Assembly (NCBI RefSeq): GCF_016907255.1
Contig: NZ_JAFBBQ010000001.1
Location: 1,178,001 to 1,242,000 of the forward strand
DNA length: 64,000 nucleotides
Direction: 5' to 3'
Source of the DNA: Microbacterium keratanolyticum
GTDB taxonomy: Bacteria > Actinomycetota > Actinomycetes > Actinomycetales > Microbacteriaceae
A model generated the notes under the pieces. The model was given only the letters and a program-made list of their open reading frames with translations, ran no database searches and had not been told where the DNA came from. Within the stretch, counting starts at the first letter, position 1. Each line of letters starts with the position of its first letter. This document shows positions 7,527-15,445 of the stretch, one piece after another. A program made the translations under genes and the position numbers.

Positions 7527-9419
7527 TCAGGGAGCGATGTTCACCCTGTTCTCGACCGAAGCAGGGTGAACGTCGCTCCTTGAAACCGTGGAGGGCCCGG
7601 TGAGGGCGCGCAGCGCGTAGAGGATCGTCGCGAGGTCGACGAGCTCCTGCGTGAACGCACCGACGACGGCCGGGATCACGCCCGTGGTGGCGATGAGCAT
7701 GAGGCCGACACTGAGCACGATGCCGATCCAGATCGCCGTGTAGGCGACTCGCAGCGTGTGCCGCCCGATCGCCGCGGCGCCCACGACCGGAGCGAGCGAG
7801 TCCTTCAGCACGACGGCATCCGCGGCTTCGCCCGCCGCCGTCGATCCGCGTGCTCCCATAGCGATGCCGACGTCCGCCGCAGCGAGCACCGGGGCGTCGT
7901 TGACGCCGTCGCCCACCATCATCATCGGCCGGGGCGCCATCTCCGCGGCGAGCGCGACCTTCTCCGCGGGCAGAAGCTCCGCGTGCACCTCGGTCACGCC
8001 GAGCTCAGCGGCGACGGCGGATGCTGTGGCGTCGGCGTCTCCTGTGAGGATCGCGATGCGCTCGACGCCGTGGGCGCGGAGTGCGGTGATGACGTCCGCG
8101 GATTCGGGGCGCACGGCGTCCGCGAGCACGAGGGCTCCTGCGTAGCGCCCGTCGATCGCGACGTACGCCGCCAGCTGACCTGCCTGCAGGTCGGTGCGCG
8201 TGGCATCGGGGGCGAGCGCGGCGATGTAGGCGGGCTTGCCGACGACGACCGTGCGGCCGTCGATGTGCGCAGTGACGCCATTCGTCGCGATCTCCTCGGC
8301 GTGCGTCGCCGGGGCGAGAGTCAGCCCGCGTTCGACGGCCGCGCGTCGGATGCCCTGGGCGAGCACGTGACTGGAGTACTGCTCCGCGGATGCGGCGAGG
8401 AGCAGCAGCTCGTCCGCGTCGACGCCGACCGCGGGGCGCACCTCGACGAGCGCCGGACGGCCCTGTGTGAGTGTTCCCGTCTTGTCGAACGCCACGGAGC
8501 GGATGCGCGCGAGCTGCTCGAGCACCGCACCGCCCTTGACCACCAGCCCTTCCTTCGCGGTGCGGGAGAGCCCGCCGAGGAAGGCGACGGGGGCCGCGAT
8601 CAGCAGCGGACACGGCGTCGCGAGCACCAGCACCTGGGCGAAGCGGACCGGGTCACCGGACACGGCCCACGCGATGCCGGCGATCGTGATCGACACGATC
8701 GTGAACGGCACGGCGAAGCGATCGGCCAGCCGCACGACCGGCGCCTTCGTCTGCTGCGCCTCATGCACGAGTGCGACGATCTGCTGGTACTGACTGTCGG
8801 CACTGCGACGAACCGTGCGGATCCGCACCGCTGCCGAGCCGTTCACCGCACCCGACATCACCTCATCGCCCGTCGTACGCGCCACGGGCACGCTCTCGCC
8901 CGTCAGCGACGATTCGTCGAAGCTCGCCTCGGCGCTGAGCAGCGTGCCGTCGACGGGCACGATCTCGGCCGGCCGCACCAGCAGCACGGTGCCGGGTTCC
9001 ACTTCGTCGACCGGCACATCGCGTGTCTGCGTCTCTTCACCGTCGACCATCACATGCGCGGTCTGCGGCGACCTGTCCAGCAGTGCGGTGAGATCACGTG
9101 CGGCTCGACGCTGCGCGTAGTCTTCCAGGGCCTCCCCACCGGAGAGCATCAGCACGATCACGAGCGCGGCGATGTACTCGCCGACCGCCAGAGTCGCCAC
9201 CATCGCGACGACCGCGAGGATGTCGAGACCGTAGTGGCCGCGCAGGATGTCGCGCAGCATCCCCCATGCGGTCCACGCGATGACCGCGCCGACCGCGATC
9301 GTCGCGGTCCAGCGCGCGGCATCCGACATCTTGGCGATCTCGAGGACGATCACCGCGGCGGTCGCCAGCAGCCCTCCGCTGAGCAGGGGATACCGACGCG
9401 CCAGAGCAAGGAGCTTCAT
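7527..9419 (-). CDS. Heavy-metal translocating P-type ATPase (TPCP class)
   Basis: A 630-residue P1B-type metal ATPase. It shows the actuator TGES (173-176), the membrane metal motif TPCP (268-271), phosphorylation site DKTGT (312-316) and GDGVNDAPVL. There is no N-terminal heavy-metal-associated domain. TPCP in place of CPC/SPC places it in the less-studied P1B-5-like group (nickel/iron reported for some members), so the metal is uncertain. ATG 9419 (MKLLALARR) is chosen over the upstream in-frame extension. The last 16 or so codons are supplied by palindromic repeat A1. It follows the APC permease by 22 nt. Confidence 0.85.
   Translation of the reverse strand: MKLLALARRYPLLSGGLLATAAVIVLEIAKMSDAARWTATIAVGAVIAWTAWGMLRDILRGHYGLDILAVVAMVATLAVGEYIAALVIVLMLSGGEALEDYAQRRAARDLTALLDRSPQTAHVMVDGEETQTRDVPVDEVEPGTVLLVRPAEIVPVDGTLLSAEASFDESSLTGESVPVARTTGDEVMSGAVNGSAAVRIRTVRRSADSQYQQIVALVHEAQQTKAPVVRLADRFAVPFTIVSITIAGIAWAVSGDPVRFAQVLVLATPCPLLIAAPVAFLGGLSRTAKEGLVVKGGAVLEQLARIRSVAFDKTGTLTQGRPALVEVRPAVGVDADELLLLAASAEQYSSHVLAQGIRRAAVERGLTLAPATHAEEIATNGVTAHIDGRTVVVGKPAYIAALAPDATRTDLQAGQLAAYVAIDGRYAGALVLADAVRPESADVITALRAHGVERIAILTGDADATASAVAAELGVTEVHAELLPAEKVALAAEMAPRPMMMVGDGVNDAPVLAAADVGIAMGARGSTAAGEAADAVVLKDSLAPVVGAAAIGRHTLRVAYTAIWIGIVLSVGLMLIATTGVIPAVVGAFTQELVDLATILYALRALTGPSTVSRSDVHPASVENRVNIAP
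7531..7579. repeat. Dispersed palindrome family A, copy 1
   Basis: Arms GGAGCGATGTTCACCCTG (7531-7548) and CAGGGTGAACGTCGCTCC (7562-7579) form an 18-bp stem with one G-T wobble and a 13-nt loop. The element lies between the convergent purD and P-type ATPase genes and is read as the last codons of the ATPase. Related copies are at 12587 and 45011. Confidence 0.85.
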
Positions 9420-9441
9420 ATGCTCATGATGCCTCGGATGC

Positions 9442-10980
9442 TCAGATGCCGCCGTCGATCGACCGGATGAAATCGGCCGGGTCTTCCGGCACCATGACCT
9501 CGGTGTCGCGGTTGAGGCTCTCACCGGCGAAGAATCGCTTGGAGCGCGGGAAGAAGTACCAGATCACCATGAGCACGACACCGACGGCGAGCGACCCGAT
9601 GCCGACGACGAAGGTGCCGCCGATGCCGAAGAGCACCGTGTACCCGTACTCGGGATCCCACATGTCGATCGCCGACTGCACGAAGGCGTAGGTGAGCATG
9701 AGCGCACCCAGCAGCGGCAGCAGGCCCTTCGTGACGAACGCCTTGCCCGAGGTGAACAGCTCGCGACGGAAGTACCAGACGCACGCGTAGCCGGTGATCG
9801 CATAGTAGAACGCGATCGCGAGGCCCAGCGAGAGGATCGAGTCCTGCAGGATGTTGTCGCTGATCAGCGTCATCCCGATGTAGTACAGCGAGGCGACGAC
9901 CCCCATGACGAGCGTTGAGAACGACGGGGTCTTGTAGCGCGGGTGCACCTCCTTGAATCTCGCCGGCAGCGCGCGGTAGACGCCCATCGCCAGGGTGCCG
10001 CGCGCGGTCGGCAGGATCGTCGTCTGCGTCGACGACACCGCAGAGATGAGAACCGCGACCACGAGAACCCATCCGAACGGGCCGAGGAGGCCATCGCGGA
10101 TCGCGAGGAAGAAGTCATCGGCATTCGCCTCGTTGCCGAGGCCCACGCCGTCTTCGCCGAGGCCGGCGTACATCATCGCCGCGACCGTGACGCCGACGTA
10201 CGTCACGAGCAGCAGCACGCAGGTGAGCAGCGCCGCGGTGCCGGGGATGCGCTTGGGATCCTTCGTCTCCTCGTTCAGAGCGAGGCAGGTGTCCCAGCCC
10301 CAATAGATGAAGAGAGCCAGCAGGACGGCCTGCGTGAATCCGGACCACGACTCGAACGCGAACGGGTTGAGCCACTCCCACTCGAACGGCGTGGGGTTCG
10401 GCGCGCTGCCCGCGAAGAACTGCCAGAGCGCCGCGATGACGAAGACGGCGAGCGCGACGTATTGGATGCCGAGCAGCAGGTTCTGGATCTTCTCGCCGAT
10501 CTCGACGCCGCGCCAGCTCACCCAGGTCATCGCCGCGATGAACACGACGGCCATCAGGATGATGCGCCAGTCGTTGTTCTCCAGGGACAGGCCGAAAAGG
10601 GCCCAGAAGTAGATGCTGGCGATCTGGGCGAGGTTGGCGAGCACGACCATGCCCGCGACCGCGACGCCCCATCCGCCCATCCAGCCGACCCAGGGTCCGA
10701 ACGCCTTCGTGCCCCAGGTGAACGTCGTCCCGCAGTCGGGGATCTCCCGGTTGAGCTCCCGATAGGCGAACGCGATGAACAGCATCGGAACGAACGCGAC
10801 GATGAACGCGATCGGCGCCTGGGCGCCGACGGCGAGCACGACCCAGCCGAGCGTTGCGACCAGCGAGTACACGGGCGCCGTCGAGGCGAGACCGATGACG
10901 GTCGAGCCCCACAGCCCCAACGTTCCTGCTGCCAGTCCCTTGCCGTCGGGTCGGCCGAGGTGGATCGGAGTGGTGGTCAT
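9442..10980 (-). CDS. APC-family amino acid permease
   Basis: A 512-residue membrane protein of the amino acid-polyamine-organocation family with about 12 helices. It starts with GLWGSTVIGLASTAPVYSL and continues with AYRELNREIPDCGTTFTW, matching the family's helix 1-2 pattern. Substrate not readable from sequence. ATG 10980 is chosen because AGGAG precedes it; the in-frame upstream extension lacks support. Only 22 nt separate it from the metal ATPase downstream, so the two are probably cotranscribed, an unusual pairing. Confidence 0.85.
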   Translation of the reverse strand: MTTTPIHLGRPDGKGLAAGTLGLWGSTVIGLASTAPVYSLVATLGWVVLAVGAQAPIAFIVAFVPMLFIAFAYRELNREIPDCGTTFTWGTKAFGPWVGWMGGWGVAVAGMVVLANLAQIASIYFWALFGLSLENNDWRIILMAVVFIAAMTWVSWRGVEIGEKIQNLLLGIQYVALAVFVIAALWQFFAGSAPNPTPFEWEWLNPFAFESWSGFTQAVLLALFIYWGWDTCLALNEETKDPKRIPGTAALLTCVLLLVTYVGVTVAAMMYAGLGEDGVGLGNEANADDFFLAIRDGLLGPFGWVLVVAVLISAVSSTQTTILPTARGTLAMGVYRALPARFKEVHPRYKTPSFSTLVMGVVASLYYIGMTLISDNILQDSILSLGLAIAFYYAITGYACVWYFRRELFTSGKAFVTKGLLPLLGALMLTYAFVQSAIDMWDPEYGYTVLFGIGGTFVVGIGSLAVGVVLMVIWYFFPRSKRFFAGESLNRDTEVMVPEDPADFIRSIDGGI

Positions 10981-11045
10981 TGCTGCTCCTGACACCGAGT
11001 GCCGCAGCCGATGCGACTCTGCATCGGAGGACACCTGGTGACGCG

Positions 11046-12545
11046 TCAGCCTATCGACGCGTCAGAGCGCTGTCTAGAGTCGTAGCGGCCGACGAAGAGC
11101 GCGGCGATGATCGCGATCACGAGCACCGAGGCGGGCAGCAGAATCGTCTGCGCCATACCCGCCGAGAAGCCGCCGACGATCTCCGGCGGCAGGGCGCCGC
11201 CCGAGCCCACGGAGCCGGATGCCTCGGAGAGACCGGGAAGGTTCGCCTCCAGCCGCGCCTGCATGAACGCCGCGATGGCTGCGGAGCCGATGACCGACCC
11301 CATTGTGCGCATGGTGTTGTAGATGCCCGAGCCTGCGCCTGCCATGGCCGGCGGGAGGTTGCGGGTCGCGGTCGTGGCGAGCGGACCCCACATGCCGGCG
11401 TTGCCGATGCCCATCAGCGCCGACGGCAGGAGGAACATCCAGATCGGGGTCTCCGGCGTCATGAGCGCGGCGTACCAGAGCAATGCGATGCCGTTCGCGA
11501 GCAGCCCCGGAATCAGGATGAAGCGCGGGTCGACGCGGTCGAGGAGCTGACCGGCGAACGGTGCCAGAACACCGGAGAGCACAGCCATCGGGATCAGCAG
11601 CATCGCCGACTGGGTCGGAGTGAGCCCTCGACCGAGCTGCAGGAAGAACATCATCGGCAGCGACATGCTCGTCACCGCGAACCCGACAGCGGCGACGCCG
11701 ACCGTCGCCCCCGCGAAGTTGCGGTCACGGAAGAGCACGAGCGGCACGAGCGGCTCACTGCGTGTCCGGGCCTGCTGCGAGATGAACAGGGCCAGCAGCA
11801 GGATGCCGACGCCGATCATGCCCCACACCGTGATCGGGCCCCAGATGACACCCCAGTTGTGAGCTTCACCCTCCTGCAGGCCGAACACGATGAGGAAGAG
11901 CGCGACGGCGCTGAGGATCACGCCGAGCACGTCGAAGCGGTGCGGGTGCGTTTCGAGCTTCGGCACGAGGACCCAGGCCATGACGAACGCGATGACGCCG
12001 ACGGGCAGGTTGACGAAGAAGATCCACTCCCAGCCGAGACCGTCGACGAGGATGCCTCCGAGCAGCGGTCCCACGAGGGTAGCGACGCCCGCCGTCGCAC
12101 CCCACAGCCCCATCGCCGCGCCACGACGGGTCGGCGGGAAGGTGCGGGTGATCACGGCCATGGTCTGCGGGGTCATGCATGCCGCACCGAGGCCCTGCGC
12201 GGCACGAGCGGCGATCAGACCCTCGAGGGAGGTCGACAGCCCGCACCAGAGGGAGGCGAGCGTGAAGATCGCGAGCCCGACCAGGTAGATGTTCTTGGGC
12301 CCGAAGCGGTCGCCGAGACGCCCCGTGATCAGCAGCGGCACCGCGTAGGCGAGCAGGTAGGCGCTCGTGACCCACACGACGTTGTCGAGATTGTTCGTGT
12401 CGGGGTCGAGCGCGGCCTTGATCGCCGGGTTCGCGACCGACACGATCGTCGTGTCGACGAGGATCATGAAGAAGCCGATCACCAGCGCCCAGAGCGCGGG
12501 CCACGGGCTGTGCGCGGTCGAGTCCGCGCGTGCGTCAGAAGTCAC
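11046..12545 (-). CDS. MFS multidrug exporter, DHA2 (EmrB/QacA) type
   Basis: A 499-residue proton-coupled antiporter with about 14 hydrophobic helices. The DHA2 family hallmarks are visible: VDTTIVSVANPAIKAAL in helix 1, the motif-A-like loop GRLGDRFGPKN, and GLGAACMTPQTMAVITRTFPP in helix 4. Probable role is efflux of cationic or amphipathic compounds; the substrate is unknown. It starts at GTG 12545 and has no ribosome-binding site, but TAGCGT lies 6 nt upstream. It is divergent from purC, and family A repeat copy 2 lies between the two starts. Confidence 0.85.
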   Translation of the reverse strand: MTSDARADSTAHSPWPALWALVIGFFMILVDTTIVSVANPAIKAALDPDTNNLDNVVWVTSAYLLAYAVPLLITGRLGDRFGPKNIYLVGLAIFTLASLWCGLSTSLEGLIAARAAQGLGAACMTPQTMAVITRTFPPTRRGAAMGLWGATAGVATLVGPLLGGILVDGLGWEWIFFVNLPVGVIAFVMAWVLVPKLETHPHRFDVLGVILSAVALFLIVFGLQEGEAHNWGVIWGPITVWGMIGVGILLLALFISQQARTRSEPLVPLVLFRDRNFAGATVGVAAVGFAVTSMSLPMMFFLQLGRGLTPTQSAMLLIPMAVLSGVLAPFAGQLLDRVDPRFILIPGLLANGIALLWYAALMTPETPIWMFLLPSALMGIGNAGMWGPLATTATRNLPPAMAGAGSGIYNTMRTMGSVIGSAAIAAFMQARLEANLPGLSEASGSVGSGGALPPEIVGGFSAGMAQTILLPASVLVIAIIAALFVGRYDSRQRSDASIG

Positions 12546-12551
12546 GAGGCA

Positions 12552-12557
12552 ACGCTA
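12552..12557 (-). promoter_or_regulatory. -10 box of a leaderless promoter (MFS exporter)
   Basis: TAGCGT on the minus strand, then 6 nt (TGCCTC), then GTG 12545. Confidence 0.5.
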
Positions 12558-12586
12558 CTCCCGCGACGGACGGGCCCCTCCCGTTC

Positions 12587-12639
12587 GAGGAACGATGTTC
12601 ACCCTGTTTTCGGCGATTCGGGGGTGAACATCGCTCCTC
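12587..12639. repeat. Dispersed palindrome family A, copy 2
   Basis: Arms GAGGAACGATGTTCACCC (12587-12604) and GGGTGAACATCGCTCCTC (12622-12639) differ from perfect complementarity at one position. Unlike copies 1 and 3 it lies between divergent genes, inside the shared promoter region of the MFS exporter and purC. Confidence 0.85.
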
Positions 12640-12680
12640 CAAGGGTCAGAGGAGTCCGGCGCGGGTGGGAAGATGTTCGT

Positions 12681-13544
12681 GTGAGCGAAGCACTGAACAT
12701 CCCCGGCTGGCGGCACACCTATTCGGGCAAGGTCCGTGATCTGTATGTGCCGGAAGACTCCGCCGACGCTCGACTGCTGGTGGTCGCATCCGACCGGGTG
12801 AGCGCGTTCGACTTCGTGCTGGAGCCTGGTATCCCCGAGAAGGGCGCGCTGCTCACGCACCTCAGCCGCTGGTGGTTCGCGCAGCTGGAGGACGTTCCGA
12901 ACCACCTTGCCGAGGGCGAGATCCCGGATGTCGTCGCCGACCGCGCCATGCTCGCCATGTCGCTCGACATGCTCCCGGTGGAGTGCGTCGTTCGCGGGTA
13001 CCTCACCGGATCCGGATGGCTGGAGTATCAGGCATCCGGAACCGTCTGCGGCATCCCTCTCCCCGCGGGTCTGACCGACGGCGACCGCCTGCCCGAGCCG
13101 CTGTTCACCCCCGCCTACAAGGCGCCGATGGGTGAGCACGACGAGAACATCTCCTTCGAGAAGACGGTCGAGTTGGTCGGCGCCGAGCGTGCGGCCCAGC
13201 TGCGCGACGCGTCGCTGGCGATCTACACGCGCGCCGCCGCGATCGCCGAGGCGAAGGGGCTCATCCTCGCCGACACGAAGTTCGAGTTCGGTCTCGACAG
13301 CGATGGCGTGCTGCGCCTGGCCGATGAGGTGCTCACGAGCGACTCATCGCGCTACTGGGATGCTGCGGCGTGGGCGACGGGCACGACGCCCGCCGAGCGC
13401 ATGGCCTCCTTCGACAAGCAGATCGTGCGCAACTGGCTCGCCGCGCACTGGGACAAGCAGGGCACGCCTCCGGTGCTGCCCGACGAGATCGTCGCACAGA
13501 CGGCGGCACGCTACCGCGAACTGATCGAACGCCTCACGGCGTAA
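12681..13544 (+). CDS. purC: Phosphoribosylaminoimidazole-succinocarboxamide synthase
   Basis: A 287-residue SAICAR synthetase. It joins CAIR and aspartate with ATP in purine synthesis. Characteristic segments are YSGKVRDLY near the N-terminus, VASDRVSAFDFVLEPGIPEKG, VECVVRGYLTGSGW and LADTKFEFG. GTG 12681 (MSEALNIPGWRH) is the start. A much longer upstream open frame is an antisense shadow of the MFS gene. Its 3' end overlaps the convergent CoA-disulfide reductase gene by 11 bp. Confidence 0.95.
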   Translation: MSEALNIPGWRHTYSGKVRDLYVPEDSADARLLVVASDRVSAFDFVLEPGIPEKGALLTHLSRWWFAQLEDVPNHLAEGEIPDVVADRAMLAMSLDMLPVECVVRGYLTGSGWLEYQASGTVCGIPLPAGLTDGDRLPEPLFTPAYKAPMGEHDENISFEKTVELVGAERAAQLRDASLAIYTRAAAIAEAKGLILADTKFEFGLDSDGVLRLADEVLTSDSSRYWDAAAWATGTTPAERMASFDKQIVRNWLAAHWDKQGTPPVLPDEIVAQTAARYRELIERLTA

Positions 13545-15222
13545 GAACGGGCTCGCGCATGGCGGTGCCGGCACGCCAGGTGAGGTAGCCACCGTCGAGG
13601 TTGCGGGCATCGCGCCCCAGCTGACGCAGGATGCGCACGGCGGTGTGACCGCGCTGTCCGACCTGGCAGTGCACGATGAGCTCGCCCTCGGGCAGCTCAG
13701 CGATGCGCGAGCGCAGGTCGTCGACCGAGATGTTCAGGCTGCCCGGGATGCCCCCGCGCTCGTACTCGCTGGCGGAGCGCACGTCGATCACCGACGCGCC
13801 GGCGTCACGCGCAGCATCCAGCTCATGCCATTGGATGCTGTCGGTCGTGCCGCTCGCATGGTTGTCGGCGATGTACCCGAGCATGTTGATCGGGTCTTTC
13901 GCGGATCCGTACTGGGGCGCGTAGGCGAGTTCGAGCCGTGCGAGCTGCGAGGCCGTGAGACCGGCCTGCATGGCCGTCGCGATGACGTCGATGCGCTTGT
14001 CTGCTCCCGCTCGGCCGATCACCTGCGCTCCGAGGATGAGGTCAGTGTCGGGGTCGACGAGCAGCTTCATCGTGAGGCGCTCAGCACCCGGGTAGTAGGC
14101 GGCGTGGTCGACCGGGTGTGCATGGATGACGCGGTGCGGCCATCCTGCGTCGCGCAGGCGCTTCTCGCTCCAGCCGGTCATCGCGACGGCGAGCCCGAAG
14201 ACGCCGACGATCGCGGTGCCCGTTGCGGGCGTCGCATCCTGTGGCCGCTCATCGAGCAGCCCCGACTCCCAGGCGATCACGTCAGCGATCGTGCGGCCGT
14301 GCCGGTTGGCGAGGCCCGCCATCGTGACGAGCGTGGGCTCCTCAGAGACCTGGTCGATCTTCTCCACAGCGTCGCCGACGGCGAAGATGCGCGGGTCGCT
14401 GGTGCGCTGATGCCCATCGACGGCGATACCGCCGGTGGGGCCGAGCCGCAGACCACTGGCCGCAGCGACGGATGCTGCGGGCTGTACACCGCGCGCATCG
14501 ATGACGAGGTCGGCGGCGAGCGTCGTGCCGTCGTCGAGGTGCACGCCGTCGGCATCGATTGCCGTGACGGTGGTGCGAGTGCGCAGATCGACGTCCTCGC
14601 TGCGAAGCGTGTCGACGACGACGCTGGCCATCTCGGGATCGAGCGGGCTGAGCGGATGTGCGCCGTGCTGCACGAGCGTGACCGCGAGTCCGCGGTGGGC
14701 GAGGTTCTCGACCGCCTCAAGGCCGATGAATCCGCCGCCGACGACGACCGCGCGACCGGTGCCGGTGAGTCCGTCGAGCGCAGCCGTGATGCGGTCGACG
14801 TCGTCGATCGTGCGCAGCGTCGCGACAGGGGCCGCACCGTCGACCTGCGGGTAGATCTCCCGCGAACTTGCACCCGTCGCGAGGATTAGTGCGTCGTAGT
14901 GCTCGACGGTGTCGATGCCTGTGCGCAGGTCACGGACCGTGACGGTCTGGGCTTCGCGATCGATCGCCGTGACCTCGTGGCCGACGCGCACGTCGAGGGC
15001 GAAGCGCGCCCTCAGCGACTGCGGCGTCTGCAACAGCAGCGACTCGCGCTCGGGGATCACGCCGCCGACGTAGTAGGGCAGGCCGCAGTTCGCGAAGCTG
15101 ACATAGTCGCCACGTTCGATCACGATGATCTCGGCGTTCTCGTCGAGACGACGAAGGCGGGTGGCGGCCGACATCCCTCCGGCGACACCACCGACGATGA
15201 TCACGCGCATGCTCTTGCTCAC
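13534..15222 (-). CDS. FAD-dependent CoA-disulfide reductase with C-terminal rhodanese domain
   Basis: A 562-residue flavoprotein fusion of the CoADR-RHD class, which reduces CoA persulfides or disulfides with NAD(P)H. N-terminal FAD site VGGVAGGMSAATRLRR, then SFANCGLPYY with the single redox Cys (about residue 46), and a second dinucleotide site VVVGGGFIGLEAVENL. A rhodanese domain follows from about residue 470, with IDVRSASEYERGGIPGS and catalytic CQVGQRG. GTG 15222 is preceded by AGAGGAG. The CsoR/CstR-type palindrome upstream suggests control by persulfide or copper stress. Confidence 0.85.
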   Translation of the reverse strand: MSKSMRVIIVGGVAGGMSAATRLRRLDENAEIIVIERGDYVSFANCGLPYYVGGVIPERESLLLQTPQSLRARFALDVRVGHEVTAIDREAQTVTVRDLRTGIDTVEHYDALILATGASSREIYPQVDGAAPVATLRTIDDVDRITAALDGLTGTGRAVVVGGGFIGLEAVENLAHRGLAVTLVQHGAHPLSPLDPEMASVVVDTLRSEDVDLRTRTTVTAIDADGVHLDDGTTLAADLVIDARGVQPAASVAAASGLRLGPTGGIAVDGHQRTSDPRIFAVGDAVEKIDQVSEEPTLVTMAGLANRHGRTIADVIAWESGLLDERPQDATPATGTAIVGVFGLAVAMTGWSEKRLRDAGWPHRVIHAHPVDHAAYYPGAERLTMKLLVDPDTDLILGAQVIGRAGADKRIDVIATAMQAGLTASQLARLELAYAPQYGSAKDPINMLGYIADNHASGTTDSIQWHELDAARDAGASVIDVRSASEYERGGIPGSLNISVDDLRSRIAELPEGELIVHCQVGQRGHTAVRILRQLGRDARNLDGGYLTWRAGTAMREPVLTP

Positions 15223-15262
15223 TGTTGCGACTCCTCTTCCGGGTGGAACTCGAGCCTAACAG

Positions 15263-15278
15263 ATACCCCTGGGGGTAT
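15263..15278. promoter_or_regulatory. CsoR/CstR-type operator
   Basis: ATACCCCTGGGGGTAT is a palindrome with 7-bp arms ATACCCC/GGGGTAT. This is the form of operator bound by CsoR-family repressors, including persulfide-sensing CstR, upstream of sulfide-detoxification genes. It sits about 40 bp upstream of the CoA-disulfide reductase/rhodanese start. No CsoR-family gene is in the window, so the regulator must be elsewhere. Confidence 0.7.
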
Positions 15279-15445
15279 CTTCAGCGTCGTGGATGCACCA
15301 GCCCTTGCCACACCACCTCGCAGAACGCGGATGCACCACAGAAGCCACGCCGAACAGCATCCGAGACGGCGCATGCGCACAGGAAACGCTCAGGAATCGC
15401 TAGTGTTTTCCCAGCATCCTTCATCCCCGACTCTGAGGAGCCCCC

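Noticed and set aside
10980-12680. 1.7-kb open frame in front of purC
   Set aside because: It is antisense to the MFS exporter, rich in Arg, His and Asp as shadow frames are, and the true purC start is GTG 12681.
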